DNA of 11,868 bases from Ferrimicrobium sp. (GCA_027365375.1 DAHXNM010000047.1:1-11868); one strand, 5' to 3'. Shown: positions 1 through 6,472, numbered from the stretch's first letter. The notes: a model not told the origin generated them from the sequence alone. Made by a program: numbers and translations.

Positions 1-13
1 GATTTCATTTGTA

Positions 14-742
14 TCAGTCACCTTTGCGGCGTCCCTCCGGGCTCCGCTGGCGAACGAGCGGCATAAGCAACTGTTCGATCAGCCCTACCTCTCTGTCGGT
101 GGAGGTCCGATAGTGGCGTAGGTGTCGTGGTTCCAGGCCGAACTTCGAGAATGAGTGAATGGTACGTACAATCTCGATCTCTGTTGGCGAAAAATGACGC
201 TGACCGGCGACGGTCACACCGGTGATCAATCCATTACGGATCATCTCTTCGATAGTAGTGGTGTTGGCCCCGGTGAGGCGAGCAAGCTCATCGATAGGGA
301 AGAGCTCAGGTCGACTTGTCGAGGATGGCGACCCAACTGGAGACTCTACGTCCTGGGGCGCCTCAGACTCCGGCTCCTGGGAGAAGAGATCCACCCTGGC
401 ATCTGCGTCGAGGTGTTCCTTTATCTTCCTCAAGGGCATATAGGTTGATTTTTGCAACCTCAGCACCTCGCAGAGGCGCTCGATATCGGGTTGAAAAAAC
501 TTCCTGTAGCCGGCGGCGTTGCGTTCTGGGGCTATCAGCCCCTGGCTTTCTAGAAAGCGAATTTTTGAGATTGTCACCTCTGGGAACTCCTCCTGAAGAA
601 GGGTGAGCACCTCTTTGATAGAGAACTCCCGCCCCGAGTCGCCTCGCAACACCTCCCATCTGGGTGTGGTAGTCAGTCGCCCTGCCCCTGTCGCAGGAAC
701 AGCAACCGAAACTTCCCGATCTGTATCTCGTTGCCCGGGCAC
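14..742 (-). CDS. MerR-family regulator with two HTH domains (FtsR type)
   Basis: Predicted 242-residue DNA-binding regulator. A first MerR-type winged HTH spans about residues 40-112, including TISKIRFLESQGLI (57-70) followed by the GYRKF wing (79-83). A linker rich in Ser, Pro and Glu (about 118-146) leads to a second HTH-like unit (about 148-212; FPIDELARLTG, then a QRHFSP wing). The family next to garA is represented by M. tuberculosis Rv1828 and Corynebacterium FtsR, which activates ftsZ; a role in division control here is inference. The start is GTG at 740-742, supported by a strong Shine-Dalgarno AGGAGG (complement of 750-755) 7 nt upstream, which lies inside the upstream FHA gene. This makes the first 23 residues overlap the FHA gene 3' end by 70 nt. 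Residues 1-38 look like a poorly ordered extension. The family call is firm; the regulon is not known from sequence. Confidence 0.9.
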   Translation of the reverse strand: MPGQRDTDREVSVAVPATGAGRLTTTPRWEVLRGDSGREFSIKEVLTLLQEEFPEVTISKIRFLESQGLIAPERNAAGYRKFFQPDIERLCEVLRLQKSTYMPLRKIKEHLDADARVDLFSQEPESEAPQDVESPVGSPSSTSRPELFPIDELARLTGANTTTIEEMIRNGLITGVTVAGQRHFSPTEIEIVRTIHSFSKFGLEPRHLRHYRTSTDREVGLIEQLLMPLVRQRSPEGRRKGD

Positions 743-1152
743 AATCTCTCCTCCTCAACCCGCTCGCGGTTCATATAGGTTCCGTTCAGAGACCCAGCAT
801 CCTTGATGTAGTACTCATCGTCTCTGAGGGTGACCTCAGCATGACGTCGGGAGACTGTGACATCGTTAAGAAAGACATCACTGTCTGGATGTCGACCAAT
901 GCTCATCGTCTGTCGATCCAACTGAAACCATGAACCTGCCTCTTGCCCAATCTGAATCATCAAAAACCCATAGCCTCCTGCTGGTGCTGGCACGATATTC
1001 TCAATCGCATCACCCTGTTGGAGTAGCGCTGGGTCCACCACATCGAGCGAACCTGTTGTCTCTTCAGGAAGTTCAAGCAAGCGCGAACCACAAACGGCGC
1101 AGAACCGTGCCGATGGAGGGTTGACTTCTTGACACTGAGGACAGACGGACAC
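673..1152 (-). CDS. garA: Zinc-ribbon + FHA protein, GarA/OdhI type
   Basis: A 159-residue cytoplasmic signalling protein. Residues 1-23 form a zinc ribbon with cysteines at 4, 7, 18 and 21 (CPQC, CAVCG). Next is an acidic segment with the tripeptide ETT at 31-33, matching the phospho-acceptor motif that Ser/Thr kinases PknB/PknG use in GarA and OdhI. The FHA domain (about 62-155) keeps the phosphothreonine-binding set GRH (86-88), SRRH (101-104) and SLNGT (121-125). In mycobacteria and corynebacteria, unphosphorylated GarA/OdhI inhibits 2-oxoglutarate dehydrogenase and adjusts glutamate metabolism; phosphorylation causes intramolecular closure and release. The GTG start lies 3 nt after the gcvH stop, so translational coupling is likely. 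Classical GarA/OdhI has no zinc ribbon. The symbol is by homology and position. A generic zinc-ribbon FHA protein is the alternative, but the ETT motif and gcvH linkage argue for GarA. Confidence 0.88.
   Translation of the reverse strand: MSVCPQCQEVNPPSARFCAVCGSRLLELPEETTGSLDVVDPALLQQGDAIENIVPAPAGGYGFLMIQIGQEAGSWFQLDRQTMSIGRHPDSDVFLNDVTVSRRHAEVTLRDDEYYIKDAGSLNGTYMNRERVEEERLCPGNEIQIGKFRLLFLRQGQGD
750..755 (-). promoter_or_regulatory. Shine-Dalgarno site for the MerR-type gene
   Basis: The minus strand reads AGGAGG here, 7 nt before the GTG start at 742. It lies within the coding sequence of the FHA protein and decides the MerR start in favour of the long, overlapping form. Confidence 0.75.
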
Positions 1153-1155
1153 GAA

Positions 1156-1536
1156 TTACTCGCTGTTGAGGAGTTTTCGATATGCAGCGATATCGAGTAG
1201 TTGCTTTGCGTCGTCACCAGTCACGGTAAGCCGACAGATCCACCCCTCGCCATAGGGATCACTGTTGAGCAACTCTGGGGTTGAGCTCAGTTGCTCGTTG
1301 ATCTCGGCTATCACACCTGCCACTGGGGCAAAGATGTCGGAGACGGACTTGGTCGACTCGACCTCGGCGATTGAATCCCCAACCCCGACAGAACGCCCGA
1401 TCTCAGGAACGCCGACGAAGACGACATCACCGAGGGCGTCCTGGGCATAATCGGTGATCCCCATTGTGGCTACGCCATCGGCAATAAGGACCCACTCGTG
1501 CTCAGCAGTGTACTGAAGATGCTCTGGAAAGTTCAT
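1156..1536 (-). CDS. gcvH: Glycine cleavage system H protein
   Basis: Lipoyl carrier of the glycine cleavage complex; it shuttles the aminomethyl group from P to T protein and is reoxidised by L protein. The sequence shows the usual N-terminus (HLQYTAEHEW), ITDYAQDALGDVVFV, and the lipoylation loop EVESTKSVSD with the acceptor lysine at residue 63 of this start, which matches the usual position near 63-64. NSDPYGEGW near the C-terminus is also typical. I chose the ATG at 1534-1536 (126 aa) because homologs begin there; an in-frame GTG at 1573-1575 would add 13 residues. Neither has a good Shine-Dalgarno. TAGCCT on the minus strand (1545-1550), 8 nt before the ATG, could be a -10 for a leaderless transcript. 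The other gcv genes lie divergently about 3.8 kb away. Confidence 0.95.
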   Translation of the reverse strand: MNFPEHLQYTAEHEWVLIADGVATMGITDYAQDALGDVVFVGVPEIGRSVGVGDSIAEVESTKSVSDIFAPVAGVIAEINEQLSSTPELLNSDPYGEGWICRLTVTGDDAKQLLDIAAYRKLLNSE

Positions 1537-1583
1537 AGTTGCCAAGGCTAACTGGTTAATCTCATCAGTGCTCACTCACAACC

Positions 1584-1608
1584 AAAAAAAGTAGTCCTCG
1601 CTACAAGA
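1584..1608 (-). terminator. Weak hairpin plus T-tract before gcvH
   Basis: On the minus strand GTAG-CGAGGA-CTAC is followed at once by seven T (complement of A's at 1584-1590). The stem is only 4 bp, so this is at best a weak intrinsic terminator or attenuator between the sugar-nucleotide fusion gene and gcvH. A nearby perfect 10-bp palindrome, CAAGATCTTG at 1604-1613, overlaps the stem side and could instead be an operator. Confidence 0.25.
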
Positions 1609-1639
1609 TCTTGGTGGCCGTAGACAAATTGGTGGAGCC

Positions 1640-4156
1640 TCAACCAAGATGAGGAGCAGCGTCGCGGATTGACCGCACCTGTTGATGGAGCTTGGCAATC
1701 ATCGCGGTCGCAGCTGATTCATCGTCATCGGAAACCCAAACTTTGAGTAACGGCTCCTGCTGATCCGGAGCGACAAGCCAAAACTTATCATGGTCACTCA
1801 GACGTATGCCGTCAATGGCAATGAGGTGCTCGTGGGATTCTGCCTCTGCTTGGGATCGCAACTCACGCATCGTGTAGCCCATCTGTGCATAACTGACTGG
1901 AATCTCATCAACATGGACCTTTGGTACCGTAATCGCTCTGCGCAGCCGTGAAAGCGGTTGGCGGACGTGCTCGAGCCCTGAAAGTAGGTATCCAAGGCTG
2001 ACGGCTGCGTCTGGCACCGAGGTTAGGTTTGAGAAGAGAAAGAGTCCTCTACCGCCGACTCCGATGGCGGGAACATCACTCGCACGGACCCTAGTGCTGA
2101 TGTCATTGAGGTCTAGCCCTGCCCAAGTGAAGCAGATCTCAGCTTCGTTGGCGAGATTCTCAAGCGTGTTTGGCATATTTACTGGTGCGATCACCCCTTG
2201 AACCCCATCGCTCTGGATCACCAGTTTGGTGAGGAGCGCCGCTAGCTCAGCGTCGTTAAATGCTATGCCCTCGTCGTCTATGACAGTAATCCGTTCCGCA
2301 CCTGGGTCAACAAGCAGGCCAAGCTGAGCAGAGGATGCGACAACAAGCCGAGCGAGCGCCTGCAGTTGATTGTGTGGGTCGTGAGTTATCGATCGAATCG
2401 TTGATGGGTATGAGTTGACGGCAAGGATATCCATGCCAAGAGACGCAAGCACCTGAGGTAACGATAGGTTTCCACTACCATAAGAAAAGTCGATAACAAT
2501 TTTGGCGCCCAGCTTGCGGATGCGCTGCATTGGGAGACGGGCATTAAGTTCTGCCTTCCAACTCTCAAAGGAGCGAGGGTAGGCACGTAGATCTCCAACC
2601 TCTGAGCCTGAAACTCTTCGAAAATCCTCGCGCTCTAGAGCCCTCTCCACCTTCCGCCTATCGCCAGAGGAGAGATCGCATCCGGTCTCATCAATGAGGT
2701 GAATTAGAAGTCCCTGCGGGTCTTGAGGGTCTAATGCGACTCGAACACCGGCACGACTGTCAGATCTGGCCACGAGGTGACGCATGACAGGCAACGTCGA
2801 GACCTCGAGATCCTCTACATCCATCCCCACTGAGTTAAACCCGACCATCATCGCGCGTTTGATAGCTCGAGCGGATCGTGAGGTGTCCCTGGCGGCCATG
2901 ACTACCGAGTGAAGCGGGAGCATCGACCCGTAGGCCATAGCGATGCGACAGGCAAGCTCTGGCGTTATGTCGATGTTGGCGAGACCAGATATGCCAATCG
3001 GACCAAAGACAGTCCGAGGCGATCCAGCCTCCCAGACGATGGAGTTTGTGACGGTGGAGAGAGGCTCGATCTTTTTAGCAGGGTAGATCTTGATATCTGG
3101 TGCCAGTACCGCCTCTCGGCCTACGTAGACGCCGTCGGCGACGATGACACCATCGTTGACCACGGATCGAGAGCGAATCTCTGCCCCTCGTCCAAGGATT
3201 GCGCCTCTAATCCGGCAGGATTCACCGACGAAGACATGATCAAAGACGATCGCTCCCGACAGCACAGAACCGGACTCTATGCGAGCATTGTCGCCCAACA
3301 CGGTATAAGGTCGAATTTCAGTCCCCGGTCCGAGGTAGACATAGTTCCCGATGAGCGCGGGTCCTTCGATCTTGGCGGTGGGGTCAACCTCACAGTCCTT
3401 GCCAATCATCACCCCACCCTGGAAGCTAAAGCCCTCCAGCTGGGTGTGGGTTCGGCCATCAAGGATGTCCCTCCCGGTCTGAAAGAATCCCCCAAAAGTA
3501 CCTACATCTGCCCAATAGCCTTCAGAGATAAAGCCGAATAACTCCTCTCCATCAGCTAAAAGGCGGGGAAATACCTCACTTGAAAAGTCAACAGGGCGAT
3601 CAGTTGCTATCGTATCTAGGACCTCAGGCTCGAGCACGTAAATTCCGGTATTGACCGTATCAGTGAACACCTCGCCCCAGGTTGGTTTTTCGATGAGTTG
3701 CTCGACTCGCCCTGTCGCGTCGGTTGCAACGATCCCGAACTCGGTGGGCGCGTCCACCGCAGTCAGGACCATGGTCGCCTTGGCGTTACGATGCTGGTGA
3801 AACTGAATCGCCTCGCCTAAGTTAATGTCAGTCAACACGTCTCCACTGAGCACGAGGAACGTGCCGCGTACGAGATGACGCGCGTGAGCCACCGCCCCTG
3901 CGGTACCTAACGGAGTCTCCTCCTGGAGGTAACGCACCGACACGCCAAACTCAGAGCCGTCTCCGAGGTAGTTCCTAATAGCATTTCCGAGATAAGCAAC
4001 GGTCACGATGATATCGGTGACCCCGTGCGCAGCCAGGAGTTCGATGACATGCCCAATCATTGGTTTGTTCGCGATTGGCAACATCGGCTTTGGAGTTGTG
4101 CTCGTGAGTGGGCGTAAGCGAGTTCCTTCTCCTCCAGCGATAATAACTGCCTGCAT
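1640..4156 (-). CDS. NDP-sugar pyrophosphorylase / beta-helix / phosphomannomutase-like fusion
   Basis: An 838-residue fusion. Residues 1-235 are a nucleotidyltransferase: GGEGTRLRPLT (8-18), PKP (22-24), LSGD (103-106, metal-binding Asp) and IEKP (155-158), as in mannose-1-phosphate guanylyltransferases and glucose-1-phosphate thymidylyl/uridylyltransferases. Residues about 245-365 are hexapeptide repeats of a left-handed beta-helix. Residues about 380-838 align in order with phosphomannomutase/phosphoglucomutase domains, but every active-site loop is altered: no TASHNP-type phosphoserine loop (about 464-475), DPGAER (617-622) where DGDADR is expected, GVGGRG (699-704) for GEQSGH, and APDQQEP (796-802) for RPSGTEP. 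The mutase half is therefore probably non-catalytic. The likely product is an NDP-hexose (GDP-mannose is my best guess) for cell-envelope glycans. The ATG start has Shine-Dalgarno GGGAGG 5-6 nt upstream and lies 40 nt after pgsA. Two-gene co-transcription with pgsA is likely. Confidence 0.85.
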   Translation of the reverse strand: MQAVIIAGGEGTRLRPLTSTTPKPMLPIANKPMIGHVIELLAAHGVTDIIVTVAYLGNAIRNYLGDGSEFGVSVRYLQEETPLGTAGAVAHARHLVRGTFLVLSGDVLTDINLGEAIQFHQHRNAKATMVLTAVDAPTEFGIVATDATGRVEQLIEKPTWGEVFTDTVNTGIYVLEPEVLDTIATDRPVDFSSEVFPRLLADGEELFGFISEGYWADVGTFGGFFQTGRDILDGRTHTQLEGFSFQGGVMIGKDCEVDPTAKIEGPALIGNYVYLGPGTEIRPYTVLGDNARIESGSVLSGAIVFDHVFVGESCRIRGAILGRGAEIRSRSVVNDGVIVADGVYVGREAVLAPDIKIYPAKKIEPLSTVTNSIVWEAGSPRTVFGPIGISGLANIDITPELACRIAMAYGSMLPLHSVVMAARDTSRSARAIKRAMMVGFNSVGMDVEDLEVSTLPVMRHLVARSDSRAGVRVALDPQDPQGLLIHLIDETGCDLSSGDRRKVERALEREDFRRVSGSEVGDLRAYPRSFESWKAELNARLPMQRIRKLGAKIVIDFSYGSGNLSLPQVLASLGMDILAVNSYPSTIRSITHDPHNQLQALARLVVASSAQLGLLVDPGAERITVIDDEGIAFNDAELAALLTKLVIQSDGVQGVIAPVNMPNTLENLANEAEICFTWAGLDLNDISTRVRASDVPAIGVGGRGLFLFSNLTSVPDAAVSLGYLLSGLEHVRQPLSRLRRAITVPKVHVDEIPVSYAQMGYTMRELRSQAEAESHEHLIAIDGIRLSDHDKFWLVAPDQQEPLLKVWVSDDDESAATAMIAKLHQQVRSIRDAAPHLG

Positions 4157-4160
4157 TACA

Positions 4161-4167
4161 ACCTCCC
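4161..4167 (-). promoter_or_regulatory. Shine-Dalgarno site of the sugar-nucleotide fusion gene
   Basis: The minus strand reads GGGAGGT ending 4 nt before the ATG at 4156. This fixes the start of the 838-residue protein. Confidence 0.7.
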
Positions 4168-4177
4168 ATTCGACTGC

Positions 4178-4187
4178 TGCGGCCGCA
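4178..4187. repeat. Perfect 10-bp palindrome in the pgsA downstream gap
   Basis: TGCGGCCGCA is self-complementary and sits in the 40-nt gap between pgsA and the fusion gene, just upstream of the latter's RBS. It may be a processing hairpin or a binding site, or chance. Confidence 0.2.
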
Positions 4188-4196
4188 ACGGTCTTG

Positions 4197-4787
4197 CTAG
4201 GGTAGTTCTTCTGGGTGAGCTGTTCTCACAAAGTTTAGAGCATAGAGAGCGAGCGCGACGTACAAAAGAACAACTGCCGCCGTCATTAGAACGATGGCTA
4301 CAGTTCTTACGACCGGCTGACTCAATCCATCGCCAAGAACTACCAATGGAAATCCTAGTAGCAAACCGAAGGTGCCGGCTTTCCCGATCCAGACGACGTC
4401 GTTGCGGTGGCGGTGAATCAGCAGGTCAGCAAGGACGGTAATCCCAACAAGTATCTCACGTGCAAGCACAATCACGAGCAACCATGTAGGAACCAGATGA
4501 TCGACAAGCGCAGCCACTGCAATCACGATAAGCACGACACGATCGGAGAGAGGGTCAAAAACCTTGCCAAAGGTAGAGACCGCTCCGGTACGACGAGCGA
4601 CATAGCCGTCGAGAAAATCGGTGATCCCCATCACTGCCAGGAGAATTGCAGCTGCGACATCCTGGTGGCCTTGGCGCAGCAGTATCCACACAGGTATCAG
4701 TAAGACCAACCTGATCGCGGTGATGATCGATGGCACAGCGGCACGGATAATTGATGGCAGCCGATGCGTGTTCACGGTTCCCAGCAT
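4197..4787 (-). CDS. pgsA: CDP-alcohol phosphatidyltransferase (PgsA-like)
   Basis: An integral membrane enzyme that transfers a phosphatidyl group from CDP-diacylglycerol to an alcohol, typically glycerol-3-phosphate (first step of phosphatidylglycerol synthesis). The family signature D-x2-D-G-x2-A-R-x8-G-x3-D-x3-D is complete: D57, D60-G61, A64-R65, G74, D78 and D82. Several hydrophobic helices span the 196 residues, which is the normal family length. A longer in-frame start (to 4889) would run into the divergent gene and add a non-conserved tail, so I rejected it. ATG at 4787 is chosen; GTG at 4775 is a real alternative because TATGCT lies exactly 7 nt upstream of it, the arrangement of a leaderless promoter. 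Mycobacterial synteny (pgsA2 near gcvH/garA) supports orthology. Substrate is uncertain: glycerol-phosphate and inositol-phosphate acceptors cannot be separated by this motif alone. Confidence 0.88.
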   Translation of the reverse strand: MLGTVNTHRLPSIIRAAVPSIITAIRLVLLIPVWILLRQGHQDVAAAILLAVMGITDFLDGYVARRTGAVSTFGKVFDPLSDRVVLIVIAVAALVDHLVPTWLLVIVLAREILVGITVLADLLIHRHRNDVVWIGKAGTFGLLLGFPLVVLGDGLSQPVVRTVAIVLMTAAVVLLYVALALYALNFVRTAHPEELP

Positions 4788-4788
4788 A
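4783..4788 (-). promoter_or_regulatory. Candidate leaderless -10 box for pgsA
   Basis: The minus strand reads TATGCT, then 7 nt, then GTG at 4775. This would put the transcription start on or next to the start codon. No convincing -35 is visible. Confidence 0.35.
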
Positions 4789-4837
4789 GGCTGACAATCA
4801 AATCGCCGGAATTCCCCAATAACTATTGCAGCTGCTG

Positions 4838-4843
4838 TAGAAT
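4838..4843 (+). promoter_or_regulatory. Candidate leaderless -10 box for the small membrane protein
   Basis: TAGAAT is followed by 6 nt (GAGGGA) and then GTG at 4850. The spacing fits a transcript that starts at the GTG. It faces away from the pgsA -10 about 50 bases to the left. Confidence 0.35.
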
Positions 4844-4849
4844 GAGGGA

Positions 4850-5302
4850 GTGCCACAGGGATCCATGCTTTCGCTCGTCGTGTTCCCATCTACCATCGTG
4901 TTGATGGGAATCGTCGCGTTGCTGGTGGGTTGGAGGCGTCACGCACGATTCATGGACTCCATACGGGCTAGAAGAGCCGCAGAGTTCAATGCAAGCCATC
5001 TCTCTTCTACGATGGCATATGAACCCGAAGTGCTGATCACTAATGTTATGCGAGCTGACCAATCTATTCTCATCGGTTATCAGCCCTACCTCCAGTCGGA
5101 ACAAAGAGCGCCAAAGGCACAAGGTACCTTTGTCGTTTTTGGCTCTGATAGTGATGCCTTTGAGCGGCTGGAGAGCTGGTGCGAACAGCAGGCTTGTATT
5201 CGAGTCGAACTCGACCACCTGGACAACCTCCTCCGTCTCTGCCGTTCATATACAACTGAACAGATTGAACTTTCTATGGTCCCTAAAAAGAATGTTGGGT
5301 AA
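4850..5302 (+). CDS. Small membrane-anchored protein of unknown function
   Basis: I do not recognise this 150-residue protein. It has one strong hydrophobic segment (about residues 7-27, LSLVVFPSTIVLMGIVALLV) followed by a basic stretch (WRRHARF, RARR), which predicts an N-terminal anchor with the rest in the cytoplasm. The soluble part (about 45-150) is mixed alpha/beta in appearance, with TFVVFGSDSDAFERLESW and two cysteines in the C-terminal half (WCEQQAC), and no known catalytic motif. The start is either GTG 4850 (possibly leaderless) or ATG 4865, which has AGGGA three nt upstream. It ends 29 nt before gcvT in the same direction, so it may share regulation with the gcv genes, although gcvT seems to have its own promoter. 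Function cannot be inferred from position alone. Confidence 0.7.
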   Translation: MPQGSMLSLVVFPSTIVLMGIVALLVGWRRHARFMDSIRARRAAEFNASHLSSTMAYEPEVLITNVMRADQSILIGYQPYLQSEQRAPKAQGTFVVFGSDSDAFERLESWCEQQACIRVELDHLDNLLRLCRSYTTEQIELSMVPKKNVG

Positions 5303-5309
5303 GCCCAAC
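5294..5309 (+). terminator. Hairpin across the stop codon upstream of gcvT
   Basis: GTTGGG-TAAG-CCCAAC is a perfect 6-bp stem with a 4-nt loop; the TAA stop of the preceding gene (5300-5302) lies in the loop. There is no T-tract after it, so it would be a U-less terminator or a processing/attenuation hairpin. The left arm overlaps the candidate -35 of gcvT. Confidence 0.35.
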
Positions 5310-5324
5310 GACGGCAGTTAGCAT
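5295..5324 (+). promoter_or_regulatory. Candidate leaderless gcvT promoter
   Basis: A -35-like TTGGGT (5295-5300), an 18-nt spacer and TAGCAT (5319-5324) are followed by 7 nt and the GTG start of gcvT at 5332. There is no useful Shine-Dalgarno before this GTG, consistent with leaderless initiation. Confidence 0.45.
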
Positions 5325-5331
5325 GTGAGAA

Positions 5332-6372
5332 GTGACCAAGACCACTGCTCTTTATGCCACCCACCTTGGGCTTGGCGCCAAGATGACTCAATTTGGTGGC
5401 TATGAGATGCCGCTCGCTTACACTGAGGGGACGATTGCAGAACATCTCGCAGTTCGTAACGGTGCTGGCGTCTTCGACGTCAGCCACCTCGGCAGCGTAG
5501 AGGTGTCGGGTCCAGAGGCTTTTGCACGCTTGCAAGCAGTCTTTACCAACGATCTCGGTCGAATTTCGGCTGGCAGAGCTCAGTACACCCACCTACTCGA
5601 TGAGAACGGTTCGGTACTCGATGACATTATCGTCTGGTGGCTAGAGGATACTCGTTTCCACGTCATGCCTAACGCCGCCAACACGGAGAACGTTTTAGCC
5701 AACGTTGGTGGTGATGACATCACCGACTCTAGAACGATACTTGCAGTGCAGGGACCAGAGGCTAGGGCACACGTAGCTGATCTGATCTCGGTCGCCGAAC
5801 TCCCGAGCAAAAATCGTATCGTTTATGGAAGTTACCACGGCACCCCTGTGATCATCTCTGGCACTGGCTATACCGGAAGCGATGGGGTAGAGCTCTCAGT
5901 GCCAAATCAGGTGGCAGAGGATTGTTTTCTTGCCTTGATTGAGGCAGGTGTCAAACCTTGCGGGCTTGGCTCTCGCGATACGTTGCGTCTTGAGGCAGGC
6001 TTGCCTCTGCACGGGCATGAGCTTGGCGATGGCTTGACTCCTCTTAATGCCCGACTTGACTGGGTTGTCAAGTTCGACAAGGGTGAATTCCCTGGAAAGG
6101 CAGCGCTTCTTGAGCAGAGAAATAGGGGAGTCTCACCGCTAATCACCGGTCTTACTACCGACACCCGAGCTCCACTTCGGACTGGAGAACGCATCTACTC
6201 GAATCAAGTTGAGGTTGGTTGGGTCTCTAGTGGCGGTTATTCACCGTTGCGCAAAGAGGGCATTGGGCTGGGTTTTCTAAACGCCGATGGCTCAGAACCG
6301 ATCTACCTAGAGCGAAACGGATCGACGCTCGCTATAGAACGTTGTGCGTATCCATTCGCCGCTATGGGCTGA
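5332..6372 (+). CDS. gcvT: Glycine cleavage system T protein (aminomethyltransferase)
   Basis: Transfers the methylene group from aminomethyl-lipoyl H protein to tetrahydrofolate and releases ammonia. At 346 residues it is close to the usual length of about 360. Family motifs are in order: FGGYEMPLAY (21-30), FDVSHLG (48-54), TNDLGRISAGRAQYT (72-86), LLDENGSVLDDIIV (88-101) with the folate-site aspartate in the DD pair, TGYTGSDGVEL (178-188), LGSRDTLRLEAGLPLHGHEL (212-231) and FPGKAAL in the C-terminal part. The GTG start has no clear Shine-Dalgarno but lies 7 nt after a TAGCAT box. gcvPA begins 105 nt downstream, with its own strong RBS. Not a truncated or degenerate copy as far as I can see. 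Confidence 0.96.
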   Translation: MTKTTALYATHLGLGAKMTQFGGYEMPLAYTEGTIAEHLAVRNGAGVFDVSHLGSVEVSGPEAFARLQAVFTNDLGRISAGRAQYTHLLDENGSVLDDIIVWWLEDTRFHVMPNAANTENVLANVGGDDITDSRTILAVQGPEARAHVADLISVAELPSKNRIVYGSYHGTPVIISGTGYTGSDGVELSVPNQVAEDCFLALIEAGVKPCGLGSRDTLRLEAGLPLHGHELGDGLTPLNARLDWVVKFDKGEFPGKAALLEQRNRGVSPLITGLTTDTRAPLRTGERIYSNQVEVGWVSSGGYSPLRKEGIGLGFLNADGSEPIYLERNGSTLAIERCAYPFAAMG

Positions 6373-6403
6373 TGCTAACGCACCTGATGTTCGTCCGCGT
6401 GAA

Positions 6404-6412
6404 TGCTACGAT
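6404..6412 (+). promoter_or_regulatory. Candidate extended -10 promoter for gcvPA-gcvPB
   Basis: TGCTACGAT reads as an extended -10 (TG-n-TACGAT) about 65 nt before the gcvPA start. The -35 region (CTGATG at 6384-6389, 17-nt spacer) is poor. It would give a leader of roughly 60 nt that contains the hairpin at 6425-6443. Confidence 0.35.
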
Positions 6413-6424
6413 CACTACTATGAG

Positions 6425-6443
6425 GGCCTCCTGTGTTGAGGCC
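6425..6443 (+). other. Leader hairpin with anti-Shine-Dalgarno before gcvPA
   Basis: GGCCTC-CTGTGTT-GAGGCC is a perfect 6-bp, GC-rich stem with a 7-nt loop. The hexamer CCTCCT at 6427-6432 straddles the stem and loop and is exactly complementary to the gcvPA Shine-Dalgarno AGGAGG at 6467-6472. The two pairings exclude each other, as in a translational switch. No T-tract follows, so a simple intrinsic terminator is less likely. Confidence 0.4.
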
Positions 6444-6465
6444 ACACACCTGACTTAACTAGAAG

Positions 6466-6472
6466 AAGGAGG
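6466..6472 (+). promoter_or_regulatory. Shine-Dalgarno site deciding the TTG start of gcvPA
   Basis: AAGGAGG lies 5 nt before the TTG at 6478. It is one of the two strongest RBS sequences in the window and supports the rare TTG start. Confidence 0.8.

Noticed and set aside
2909..3541. A 210-codon open frame on the plus strand.
   Set aside because: It lies wholly antisense to the well-supported sugar-nucleotide fusion gene and its translation has no domain-like pattern.
4788..4889. Longer pgsA start at 4889.
   Set aside because: The added 34 residues do not look like the family, overlap the divergent gene's start, and make the protein longer than usual.
5086..5592. A 168-codon open frame on the minus strand.
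   Set aside because: It is antisense to the small membrane protein and the start of gcvT, which have conserved motifs (gcvT) or a clear membrane anchor; its own translation has no recognisable features.
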